The position numbers and the translations under genes are program-made. Under the pieces are notes generated by a model that ran no database searches, was not told where the DNA came from, and saw only the letters and a program-made list of their open reading frames with translations. A DNA stretch of 39,165 nucleotides. Source: an uncultured Pseudomonadota bacterium. Lineage in GTDB: Bacteria; Pseudomonadota; Gammaproteobacteria; Steroidobacterales; Steroidobacteraceae. Within the stretch, counting starts at the first letter, position 1. Each line of letters starts with the position of its first letter. The stretch spans positions 1 to 39,165 of the forward strand of contig CAIUGU010000083.1 of assembly GCA_903898785.1 (NCBI GenBank), in the 5' to 3' direction. Below, piece by piece: positions 31,886 to 39,165 of the stretch.

Positions 31886-33433
31886 CTACTTGGCGCCGCC
31901 CGGCGTTCCCTTGACCGCCACGTTGAACGTTCCCGCGAATTCGATGGGCTGTCGTCCGGTGGCGGCGACGATGTAGTCCTTGAGCAACGACATCGTATCG
32001 GTGCGTCGCGGATGCTCCGGCTCCAGGAACTCGCGCTCGTACTTGCCCGCAGCGTAGTCGATGGGCGTGAGCCCCTTCTCGTCGAGCGTCTCCAGCGCGG
32101 CACCGCTCGCGACCAGATACCTGATCGTGTCGTTCCAGCCATGCGAGGCGGCGGCATGCAACGCCGTGATGCCGTTGTTGCTCTGGACATTGATCTGTCC
32201 GCCCGCCTCCTTCAGCAAGCGGACCGCCTCGAGCGCCTGCGCATCGGTCTTGAAACGACCGCGCGTCGGATTGAAGCTATGCCCCATCCCCGCCGCAGCC
32301 ATCAACGGCGTCACGCCGGTCGCCGTGGGCAGCTCCAGCAGGGCGCCGGCCTTGAGCAACATCGTGATGGCCTCTGCGTCGCCCACCTTGGCCGCGAGCA
32401 GGAGCGGCGTCGCACCGGTAGACAACAGGTTGTCTCCGCCCCGATCGTTGACGACATTGCGATACGGGGGACGCAACTTGAGCTGCGCATTCGGATTGGC
32501 GCCCCGTTGCAACAGCAGCGCGGCGATCGCGAGCGCCTGCGTGTCGTCCACCGATGGCAGGTCCGCCCGGCCGCCGCGCGGCAGGGTGTTCATGTCGACG
32601 GCCACATAGAGCGGCGCGCGCCCGAAGAAATCCCAGCGATTCACGTCCGCACCGGCCTCGATGAGGAACCGGGCAAAGTCGAAATGCAGGTTCATCAACG
32701 CGATCACGAGCGGCGTCGTGCCATCGGGATCGGCCAGGTTGATATCGGCCCTGGCTGCCAGAAGATGCCGCGCGCACTCGATGCACCCCTCCCGTGCGGC
32801 ATACAGCAGCGGCGTCAGGCCGGCGTGCAGGAGGTCCTTGGGACGGCCTTCCGCCGTGATCCGCCGAGGCCACTCGCGCACCGTCGCGCGCGCATTCACG
32901 TCGGCGCCGGACTTGATCAGCAGCCCCACCATGTCGGGATGCCGCTGCGCGGTGGCCCACATCAGCGCCGTCTGCCCGCCCCACTTCTCTTCCGCGTTGA
33001 CGTTGGCACGCCGCTGCAGCAGCACCCTGGCGGCCGCGACATTCCCGGAGCGCGCCACGATCATCAGCGCCGTCTCCCCCTCGGCATTGGCGGCCTCGAC
33101 GCGCGCACCGGACTTGAGCAGCGCAGCCAGGATCGCCGGATCGGGATCGACCGCCGCCACGGCGAGTGGTGTCGCGCCATAGTCGTTGACGGCGTTCGCA
33201 TCGGCTCCTGCACGCAAGAGGCGATCAACGAGTTCAGCGTCGCGATTGAAGGCTGCCCAGTGCAGGGCGGTGGTGCCATCGGGTTCCGCCACTCGAACAT
33301 CGGCGTGCCGGTCGATGAGGGCCAGCGCAGCCTGCCGGTCTGCCGCCTTGACGGCATCGACGACCTGCGCATCGGTCGCGGCGGTCGCGGCGCCGAACCC
33401 ACCGATCAACAAGACGGCAAGCAGTGCCCGCAT
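31886..33433 (-). CDS. Exported ankyrin-repeat protein
   Basis: A 515-residue protein with a short Sec signal peptide (MRALLAVLLIGGFGAATA) and roughly ten to twelve ankyrin repeats, recognisable by repeated G-x-TALHWAA/G-x-TPL-x-AA and LL-x-x-GADVN patterns (for example DGTTALHWAAFNRDAELVDR and NGITALHAAASHGWNDTIRY). Ankyrins bind protein partners, so it is probably a periplasmic scaffold. ATG 33433 has GAGG upstream; GTG 33439 overlaps the stop codon of the DUF1552 gene. Stop and start of the two genes are five bases or less apart, so they are translated from one mRNA. The last 40 residues (ATGRQPIEFAGTF) are not ankyrin-like. Confidence 0.92.
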   Translation of the reverse strand: MRALLAVLLIGGFGAATAATDAQVVDAVKAADRQAALALIDRHADVRVAEPDGTTALHWAAFNRDAELVDRLLRAGADANAVNDYGATPLAVAAVDPDPAILAALLKSGARVEAANAEGETALMIVARSGNVAAARVLLQRRANVNAEEKWGGQTALMWATAQRHPDMVGLLIKSGADVNARATVREWPRRITAEGRPKDLLHAGLTPLLYAAREGCIECARHLLAARADINLADPDGTTPLVIALMNLHFDFARFLIEAGADVNRWDFFGRAPLYVAVDMNTLPRGGRADLPSVDDTQALAIAALLLQRGANPNAQLKLRPPYRNVVNDRGGDNLLSTGATPLLLAAKVGDAEAITMLLKAGALLELPTATGVTPLMAAAGMGHSFNPTRGRFKTDAQALEAVRLLKEAGGQINVQSNNGITALHAAASHGWNDTIRYLVASGAALETLDEKGLTPIDYAAGKYEREFLEPEHPRRTDTMSLLKDYIVAATGRQPIEFAGTFNVAVKGTPGGAK

Positions 33434-33435
33434 CG

Positions 33436-34749
33436 TCACACCTCGGCAAACTGGCCGGTGCTGTTGCCCAGCGTCTCGACGGGTACCCCTGCGCGATCGA
33501 GCATCGTGACGAGCAGGTTCGCGAGCGGCGTGTCCTGCGCAAACTTCAGGTGCTGCCCGCCCTTGACCCGGCCATAGGCGCGGCCCACCAGCGCCGCAGG
33601 CAACGGATCGTTGTTGTGCAGGTCGCTGTTGCTCATGTTGCTGCCGAACAGGATCAGCGAATGGTCGAGCATCGTGCCGTCGCCATCCTGCATCTGGCCG
33701 AGCTTCTTCACGAACTTCGCAAAGGCTGCGGTGTGGTAGGTCTGGATCTTCGCCAGCCGGTCCAGCTTCGCCGCGTCGTTCTGGTGGTGCGACAGCGGAT
33801 GGAACGCATCGGGCACGCCGATCTGGTTGTACGTGCGCATGCTGACTTCCTTCGCCATCATGAACGTCACGACGCGGGTGAGGTTCGCCTGGTAGGCGAG
33901 CGCCATGAGGTCGAACATCGTGTCGAGCTGCTTGCCGAAGTCTTCCTGCACACCGGTGGGAGCACTCGGCAGATCAAGGTTGCCAGCCGACTGGCCCTGC
34001 ATCTTCTGCAGCCGCCGTTCCACTTCCCGCACGGAATCGAGGTAGTCGGTCACCATCGCGCGGTCCGCAGCCCCGAGCTTGCGCTGCAGGTCGGAGGCGC
34101 TGTCCTTGATCAGGTCGAGAAGGCTGCCAGTCTCCTCCATGACGGCCTGGCGTTCCGCGGCATTGTCGCCCTCGCCGAAGAGACGGTAGAACACCTTGCG
34201 AGGATTGCTTTCCATCGGCAGCGGCTGCGTGGCGGTGCGGAACGAGATCGTGTTGCCGAAGCCGCAGCCGTAACCCGGATCGCAGGGACCTGCCCCGGGC
34301 TCGCCGGACAGTTCGAGCGACGGCAGGGGCGACTCCTGGCCCAGGTGCCGCACCGCGATCTGGTCTGCACTGACGCCCCCCTTCGGCGCATTGCTGACGG
34401 CAGGTGCCACGCAGCCAAGCCAGGTGCCGGCCATGATGGCGTGCGGCGCGGGACTCTCGCCGGCCTTGTTGCGCAAGCCGCTGACGACGGTCAGATGGCT
34501 GCGGAAGTCCGCGAGCGGCGAGAGGATCTGCGGCAACTCGAAGTCCTTGCCGACGGCGGCCGGCGACCAGCGATCGATGATCGCGCCGTGCGGAAAGTAG
34601 ATGAACCCGAGCCGCGGAGTGGGCTTCGCTGCCGTGGCCGCCAGCGCGGTGCTTGCCGGAATCATCGCATCCAGCAGCGGCAACGCCACCGTCGCGCCCA
34701 GGCCGCGCAGCACCGTCCTGCGGGAAAGATGCTTTTTCGTGATGAACAT
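33436..34749 (-). CDS. DUF1552 protein, Tat-exported
   Basis: A 437-residue protein with a twin-arginine signal (SRRTVLRGLGATVALPLLDA), so it is exported folded and possibly with a cofactor. The body matches DUF1552: RLGFIYFPHGAIIDRW, LPQILSPLADFRSHLTVVSG, HAIMAGTWLG, SLELSGEPGAGPCDPGYGCG with ISFRT, then MVTDYLDSVREVERRL and SLILFGSNMSNSDLHNN. This family has a sulfatase/alkaline-phosphatase-like look but no assigned activity. It starts four bases after the stop of the DUF1592-type cytochrome gene and ends against the ankyrin gene. The triple is a conserved-looking operon. Confidence 0.92.
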   Translation of the reverse strand: MFITKKHLSRRTVLRGLGATVALPLLDAMIPASTALAATAAKPTPRLGFIYFPHGAIIDRWSPAAVGKDFELPQILSPLADFRSHLTVVSGLRNKAGESPAPHAIMAGTWLGCVAPAVSNAPKGGVSADQIAVRHLGQESPLPSLELSGEPGAGPCDPGYGCGFGNTISFRTATQPLPMESNPRKVFYRLFGEGDNAAERQAVMEETGSLLDLIKDSASDLQRKLGAADRAMVTDYLDSVREVERRLQKMQGQSAGNLDLPSAPTGVQEDFGKQLDTMFDLMALAYQANLTRVVTFMMAKEVSMRTYNQIGVPDAFHPLSHHQNDAAKLDRLAKIQTYHTAAFAKFVKKLGQMQDGDGTMLDHSLILFGSNMSNSDLHNNDPLPAALVGRAYGRVKGGQHLKFAQDTPLANLLVTMLDRAGVPVETLGNSTGQFAEV

Positions 34750-34753
34750 CGGT

Positions 34754-37174
34754 CTATCTCTCGCTCTGGCTCTGGCTTTGAGTCAGCTGGCCCGCCGGAC
34801 GCGCGGCCTCTACCGGAACCCGTCGCTGCGTGAAGGCATCGCTGGTGACGATATTGCGGACCAGCGATTCGAACCGATACCCGTCCCTGGCGGAGGCGCG
34901 CACGATCGCGCGCACGGCCGGCATGTCGTGGTACTCGATGGAGCGACCGAGCGCGTAGGTCATCAGGTTCTGCGTCAGTGTCTGCACGAACTGATCCGGG
35001 TTCCCAACCAGCGCGTTGCGCAGGTCATCGGGACTCGCGATGTTCCGGCCATCGGGCAGCACGCCGGAAGAATCGATCTTCGTCCCGGCATAGCGGTCCT
35101 TCGCTCGCCACTTGCCCACGCCGTCGAAGTTCTCGAGCGCGAAGCCGAGCGGATCCATGACGCCGTGGCACGAGAAGCACGTGGGCTCGCTGCGATGCTG
35201 GGCCATCAGCTCGCGAACCGTGAGCGGTTTGGCGCCTGCCTGGTTCTCCTTCAACGCCTCGACATTGGGCGGGGGTGGCGCTGGCGGCGTTCCCGTGATG
35301 CGCTCGAGGATCCACGCTCCGCGAAGCACCGGCGCGGTCCGGTTCGGGTAGGAGGTCACCATCAGCACTGCGCCCTTGCCAAGCAGTCCCCAACGGGAGG
35401 AGTCATCCAGCTCGACGCGACGGAACCGGTCGCCCTTGATCGTGTTGATGTCGTAGTGAAGGGCCAGCCGCTCGTTGAGGTACGTGTAGTTGGCCGTGAG
35501 CAGCTCGAGCACGCTGCGGTTCTCGCGGAACACGCTGTCGATGAACAGGCCGAGTTCGGTGCGGAAGTCGTCCCGCGGATCGCCGGCGTACGGAAACACC
35601 GTCGGATCGGGATCGATCTCGGCGAGCTTCGCCATGTTGAGCCACTGGAACGCGAAGTTGGTGGCCAGCGTCTCCGAGCGGCGATCTGCAAGCAGGCGGC
35701 GCACCTGTGCTTCCAGCACGGCCGGCTCCCTCAGGCGATGGGCCTTCGCGAGCTCAAGCAACTCCGCATCCGGCACGCTGCTCCACAGGAAGAACGCCAG
35801 CCGGGTGGCGAGTTCGAGATCGTTGATCCGATAGATGTCGCCGGGAGCCACAGTGCCGGGTGGCAGCTCGGCGCGGTACAGGAAGTAGGGACTCGCGAGT
35901 ATGGCGGTCAGCGCGCGTCTCACGCCGTCTTCGAAATCGCCGGTGGCGCGGCCCGCCCCATAGAACTTCCTGATCGGGGCGAGCTCGGCTTCCGCGACCG
36001 GCCGCCTGAAGGCCCGTTCGGCCAGCGACTCGACGATGCGATCGGCGCAGGGCTGCTCTTCCGCCGGTGTGGCCGGATAGCAGCTGAAGACGGCCTTGCG
36101 ACCCGGCGTCTCGCTCAAGCCGCCGGCATTGAACGGCCCGCGAACCTCGAAGGAGCTCAACCGCAATACCCTTTCCTGGCCCGTGCCGGGCATCAGGCTT
36201 TGCAGCTTGTCCTCGGACTCGGCGTACGTTCGATGCAGGAACGTGACGGCCACCTTGTGCGGTCCGGCAGTGGCCTTGAAGCGGATCTTCTTCAGGCGGG
36301 CATTGATGGCATCGACCGCCGGATCCTGCTGCTGGTCGATCGCCTTGATGTCCGCCTCGCCGCCGATCTTCGTTTCGAAGAAGCGCTTGCCGTCGAGCGT
36401 CGCGATGACCGTGTTGCCGAACTCCATGTTGTAGACCCAGAGCGCGACGGCCAGGTTGGCGATGTTGAGCTCGTATTCCCCGTCGACCGGGAAATCATGC
36501 TCGACGACCAATCCGCCCCGCGTGCCCGGCGGCAAGCCTGCCACGTGGCCGAACTGCGAGCTCCTGTCCTTGACGGTGTATGTCGTTGCCGCGGGCTTGG
36601 CCGCACGGTCCCCGATCGCCTGCTGTGCGACAGCGCGGGCGGCCGACACGTATTGCTCCATGAAAGAGGGCGATACCTGCAGCACGCTGGCCACGTTGTC
36701 GAACCCATCCGACGCGTCGTCCTGCGGGAGCAACGCCGTGACATCGACGTGGGTCCCCAGCAGGTCACGCACCGCATTGCCGTACTCCTTGCGGTTGAGC
36801 CGGTGCAGGGCCACGCGACCCGGATCGGGCCGGTCACGCGCCGCCTCATCGAGGCGCCCTTCCATCCACGCGACGAACGAGTTGAGTTCGGCCTGCGCCG
36901 GTTGCGGCTTGCCGGGGGGTGGCATCAACCGCCCGCGTAACTTGCGGACCGCGGCCTCCCACACCTTCGCGTCGGCGGGTATGCCTTCCGGAGTCATCGA
37001 GTCGAAGGCAACCTTGCCCTTGAACTCGATGTCGTTGTGGCAGTCAGTGCAGTAGCGATCGACGAACTGGAGGGGGCTGCCCGCACCATGGACGGCCTCC
37101 GCGCCAATGGCGGGGAACGCCGCCGCGCACGCGCACAAGATCGCCGGAATCGCCTGTAGCCCGAAGGTTTTCAC
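34754..37174 (-). CDS. DUF1592-type multidomain cytochrome (planctomycete-type domains)
   Basis: An 806-residue exported protein. GTG 37174 gives a signal peptide (MKTFGLQAIPAILCACAAAF); GTG 37195 is an alternative and no ATG is available. The order of domains agrees with the PSCyt1/DUF1587/DUF1595/DUF1592/DUF1588/DUF1585 proteins: haem site CTDCH (42-46), LHRLNRKEYGNAVRDLLG (about 120-140), a strand-rich middle, ASPYFLYRAEL and LATRLAFFLWSSVPDAEL, a second haem site CFSCH (666-670) followed by GVMDPLGFALENFDGVGKWR, and the end with YALGRSIEYHD. It should transfer electrons in the periplasm; its partner is probably the DUF1552 protein encoded four bases downstream. Confidence 0.92.
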   Translation of the reverse strand: MKTFGLQAIPAILCACAAAFPAIGAEAVHGAGSPLQFVDRYCTDCHNDIEFKGKVAFDSMTPEGIPADAKVWEAAVRKLRGRLMPPPGKPQPAQAELNSFVAWMEGRLDEAARDRPDPGRVALHRLNRKEYGNAVRDLLGTHVDVTALLPQDDASDGFDNVASVLQVSPSFMEQYVSAARAVAQQAIGDRAAKPAATTYTVKDRSSQFGHVAGLPPGTRGGLVVEHDFPVDGEYELNIANLAVALWVYNMEFGNTVIATLDGKRFFETKIGGEADIKAIDQQQDPAVDAINARLKKIRFKATAGPHKVAVTFLHRTYAESEDKLQSLMPGTGQERVLRLSSFEVRGPFNAGGLSETPGRKAVFSCYPATPAEEQPCADRIVESLAERAFRRPVAEAELAPIRKFYGAGRATGDFEDGVRRALTAILASPYFLYRAELPPGTVAPGDIYRINDLELATRLAFFLWSSVPDAELLELAKAHRLREPAVLEAQVRRLLADRRSETLATNFAFQWLNMAKLAEIDPDPTVFPYAGDPRDDFRTELGLFIDSVFRENRSVLELLTANYTYLNERLALHYDINTIKGDRFRRVELDDSSRWGLLGKGAVLMVTSYPNRTAPVLRGAWILERITGTPPAPPPPNVEALKENQAGAKPLTVRELMAQHRSEPTCFSCHGVMDPLGFALENFDGVGKWRAKDRYAGTKIDSSGVLPDGRNIASPDDLRNALVGNPDQFVQTLTQNLMTYALGRSIEYHDMPAVRAIVRASARDGYRFESLVRNIVTSDAFTQRRVPVEAARPAGQLTQSQSQSER

Positions 37175-37188
37175 CGCTCCAATTATGG

Positions 37189-37218
37189 TTGACACACAGC
37201 GGTCCTGTCTCGTCTCAT
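37189..37218 (+). promoter_or_regulatory. Candidate sigma-70 promoter
   Basis: TTGACA (37189-37194) is a perfect -35 hexamer. TCTCAT (37213-37218), 18 bases on, matches TATAAT at four of six positions. It would drive the MBL-fold gene starting at 37295 and lies in the divergent region beside the start of the DUF1592-type gene. Confidence 0.3.
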
Positions 37219-37294
37219 TGCAGCCCCGAGCCACGGACGCGTGCATGCTGCACCGCGACTGACCTGGGCCTGGCACGAGCATCTGGCACCCCGA

Positions 37295-38221
37295 ATGACC
37301 CTCCTCCACGAACGACGCCGTTTCCTGCTTGGCCTCGCGGCCGGCGTCGCGATGGCGCAGGCCCCGCTTGCGTCGGCGTGGGCCCAATCACGGCGTGCTT
37401 CGCTTGTCTCGACGCCCCTGCCGGGCGGGCTGTTTCTGATCAGCGGAGCCGGCGGCAATGTGGTCGTCGGCCATGACGAACAAGGCGCGCTGTTGGTCGA
37501 CGGCGGCACGGCGGAACGGGCCTCGGAACTCCACAAGCTCGCACTGCGTGAGACCGGCGCGAAGCGCGTCCATACCCTGATCAATACGCACTGGCATCCG
37601 GAGCAGACAGGCTCCAACGAGCGGCTCGGGAGGGCCGGCGCAAGGATCATCGCGCACGAGAACACGCGCCTGTGGCTCACCGTGGCGAATCCTCTCATCG
37701 GCCAACCGGGTACGTACGGTCCCCTGCCACCGACAGCCCGCCCCAATGCGACGACCTACGCGAACGGGACACTGCAACTCGGTAGCGAGCGGGTCGACTA
37801 TGGTTACGTGCTCCAGGCCCACACGGACGGGGACCTCTATGTCCACTTCAAGGACGCGAACGTCCTCGTTGCCGGTGACGTCGTCTGCAACGACGGCTGG
37901 CCGGTCATCGACTGGCGCACGGGCGGCTGGATCGGCGGCATGGTGGATGGCCTGACGAAGCTGATCGCCGTCAGCGACGCGTCAACCCGCATCGTGCCGG
38001 GCCGCGGCCCTCTCCTCACGCGCGCTGACCTGGAGACGCAGCGAAACCACTACGCAACGATTTTCGAACGCCTCGAAGCGCTGATGCGCCAAGGCAAGGG
38101 GCCGGACGAAGCGCTGGCGGCCAATCCCACGAAGGATTTCGAAGGCGCGCGTGGCGACCCGACGCAGTTCGTCACGCTCGCGTTCCAGAGCATGTGGGGA
38201 CACTTCGCTCCCAATGCTTGA
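37295..38221 (+). CDS. Exported MBL-fold protein with altered metal site
   Basis: A 308-residue metallo-beta-lactamase-fold protein. The N-terminus (ERRRFLLGLAAGVAMAQAP) looks like a Tat signal, cleaved near AWAQ. The fold is clear (VVGHDEQGALLVDGG, INTHWHPEQTGSNERLG, AHTDGDLYVHF, VLVAGDVV, VPGRGP). The metal motif HxHxDH is HWHPEQ (99-104), so Asp and the second-site His are replaced by Glu and Gln, and the last His of GHGP is Arg237. H176 and D195 are kept. It may bind one metal or have lost hydrolase activity. ATG 37295 starts the Tat signal. A cytochrome c gene follows after 65 bases. Confidence 0.88.
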   Translation: MTLLHERRRFLLGLAAGVAMAQAPLASAWAQSRRASLVSTPLPGGLFLISGAGGNVVVGHDEQGALLVDGGTAERASELHKLALRETGAKRVHTLINTHWHPEQTGSNERLGRAGARIIAHENTRLWLTVANPLIGQPGTYGPLPPTARPNATTYANGTLQLGSERVDYGYVLQAHTDGDLYVHFKDANVLVAGDVVCNDGWPVIDWRTGGWIGGMVDGLTKLIAVSDASTRIVPGRGPLLTRADLETQRNHYATIFERLEALMRQGKGPDEALAANPTKDFEGARGDPTQFVTLAFQSMWGHFAPNA

Positions 38222-38244
38222 GGAACCCGGTAGTCACTGCCACC

Positions 38245-38262
38245 TGCTCGCGACGGCGAGCA
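38245..38262 (+). other. Intercistronic hairpin
   Basis: TGCTCGC-GACG-GCGAGCA is a perfect 7-base stem with a 4-base loop between the MBL-fold gene and the cytochrome gene. No T-run follows; it may tune the relative expression of the two genes. Confidence 0.35.
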
Positions 38263-38286
38263 CCACATTCAAATGCGAGTAGATCC

Positions 38287-39042
38287 GTGCCGACACGCCC
38301 CCTTCACCGTCTGATCCTCTCTGCCTTCGCCCTTGGCTTGGCTTCACCGGTCTTGCCGGGTCACAGCGCGTTTGCGGCGGACGCTCCTGCCCGCTCCGTG
38401 TGGGAAGGCGTGTACACCGAAGCCCAGGCTGCCCAGGGCGAGAAGCAGTATCAGGAGATCTGCCAGCGCTGCCATGGCACCGACACGCGCGCCGGCGAGG
38501 AAGTGTCGTTGTGGGGCGATGAATTCTGGAAGAGCTGGCGCGAAGACACGCTCGACAACCTGTACCACTACGTCAGCGCCAACATGCCAAACGACGAACC
38601 GGCCACGCTCAGGACGGAACAGTATCTCGACGTGCTCGCATACGTCCTCAAGAAGAACAGCCTGCCCGCCGGCGCTGCAAGACTGACCGTCGCAAGCGCA
38701 ACGGGCGTGCACATCTATGCGAAGGAAGGCCCTGGCGTCCTGCCGGCGGAAACGATGGTGGAACTCGTCGGGTGCCTCGCAAAGGCCGACAAGGGCTGGC
38801 AGCTCGTCAACTCGAGCCATCCGGCACGGGTGAAGTCAAAGCAGGTGCTGCGCGCCGAGAACGAAAAGGCCGCGCCGCTTGCGGGCGGCCCGACGATGCC
38901 GCTCAAGTTCGTGATGACGCGGCTCGACGACCACGTCGGCAAGGTACTGACGGTGCGGGGGATGCTGATCGGGGAAGGCGGCCGGGAGGGCATCAACGTG
39001 ATGACCACCCAGCCGTCCACCGATGCCTGCGAAGCTACTTAG
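38287..39042 (+). CDS. Exported c-type cytochrome with extra C-terminal domain
   Basis: A 251-residue protein starting at GTG 38287, with a Sec signal peptide ending HSAFAAD. One haem c site, CQRCH (59-63), is followed by a short class I cytochrome domain with a likely Met ligand in ANMPNDEP, up to about residue 130. A second domain (about 155-251) is strand-rich and carries ETMVELVGCLAK and GKVLTVRGMLIGEGGREGINV, like an OB-type fold found after cytochromes. It follows the second MBL-fold gene on the same strand. The last codons (after INVMTTQPSTDAC) and the TAG stop abut the hairpin array at 39049, so the C-terminus may be changed. Confidence 0.85.
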   Translation: MPTRPLHRLILSAFALGLASPVLPGHSAFAADAPARSVWEGVYTEAQAAQGEKQYQEICQRCHGTDTRAGEEVSLWGDEFWKSWREDTLDNLYHYVSANMPNDEPATLRTEQYLDVLAYVLKKNSLPAGAARLTVASATGVHIYAKEGPGVLPAETMVELVGCLAKADKGWQLVNSSHPARVKSKQVLRAENEKAAPLAGGPTMPLKFVMTRLDDHVGKVLTVRGMLIGEGGREGINVMTTQPSTDACEAT

Positions 39043-39048
39043 CAGGTT

Positions 39049-39165
39049 GATGCAAAAGTCTGTCCGTGCCTCTTGCATCCGGAGCCAGCGAAAAGCGTGG
39101 TTTTCACTGGCTCCCGAAATCAACGAGTTATCTCTCGTCGATTTCGCCGAGTCATCCATGACTCG
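39049..39165 (-). repeat. Array of four adjacent hairpins, cut by window end
   Basis: Four inverted repeats lie end to end with one base or none between them. H1: 39049-39058 with 39070-39079. H2: 39081-39094 with 39101-39114. H3: 39115-39127 with 39134-39146. H4: 39148-39155 with 39158-39165, perfect, 2-base loop. H1, H2 and H3 have stems of 10, 14 and 13 pairs with one mismatch each: 39056/39072, 39089/39106 and 39122/39139. Every mismatch is A with C on the plus strand, hence G with U on the minus strand. The structure therefore fits an RNA, or a single strand, of minus polarity. It could be a mobile palindromic element, a structured ncRNA or the end of a mobile element. No recognised family. 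Confidence 0.7.

Noticed and set aside
34601-36940. A 779-codon plus-strand frame
   Set aside because: It is antisense to the DUF1592-type cytochrome gene, whose haem motifs and domains are clear.
38836-39159. A 107-codon minus-strand frame crossing the hairpin array
   Set aside because: It runs opposite the cytochrome gene and through the stems; no domain is seen. The stems look like structure rather than protein-coding constraint, although a short coding part cannot be fully excluded.
39040-39165. Integron attC site
   Set aside because: Four adjacent simple hairpins are present, and the paired core sites expected in an attC were not found.

Overview
The window is about 39 kb of GC-rich, gene-dense bacterial chromosome. 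DbpA, YaeQ, a RIO-type kinase, a single-chain NAD-type malic enzyme and an Ax21-like outer-membrane protein point to a gammaproteobacterium near the Xanthomonadales, Nevskiales or Steroidobacterales. This placement is inferred from gene content only. I see no rRNA, tRNA, CRISPR array, prophage or transposase gene.

Left part (1-11.2 kb), mostly housekeeping: the end of a metzincin-like protease, malic enzyme followed by two small paralogous membrane proteins, a tiny exported protein, an FMN/Fe-S glutamate-synthase-like oxidoreductase whose 3' end overlaps a convergent fatty-acid desaturase, a truncated haemoglobin, and an RNA-metabolism group (RIO kinase divergent from dbpA and an RhlE-like helicase).

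Middle (11.2-29.1 kb): a methyltransferase, several exported proteins of poorly known families (two share one domain, one is DUF6152-like), yaeQ, a small lipoprotein, a metallo-beta-lactamase (MBL) fold protein beside a dihaem cytochrome c, an SDR-fold protein lacking the usual Tyr/Lys pair next to a MetE-like protein, a K+ channel with a C-terminal zinc ribbon, a lactate permease beside a D-2-hydroxyacid dehydrogenase, a patatin-like protein, a GST-like protein and a CBS-pair protein.

Right part (29.1-39.2 kb), envelope and periplasm: an Ax21-like beta-barrel behind a long hairpin-rich leader, a PhoX-like protein with a doubtful start codon, and a tight minus-strand operon of a DUF1592-type cytochrome, a Tat-exported DUF1552 protein and an exported ankyrin protein. 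Divergent from that operon lie a second MBL-fold protein and a second c-type cytochrome. The last 117 bases are four back-to-back imperfect hairpins. Every mismatch in them becomes a G-U pair on the minus strand, which suggests a structured RNA or mobile repeat entering the window from the right.

A recurrent theme is export: many products carry Sec, Tat or lipoprotein signals, and c-type haem proteins lie next to MBL-fold proteins twice. This fits periplasmic oxidation chemistry, but no substrate can be read from the sequence.
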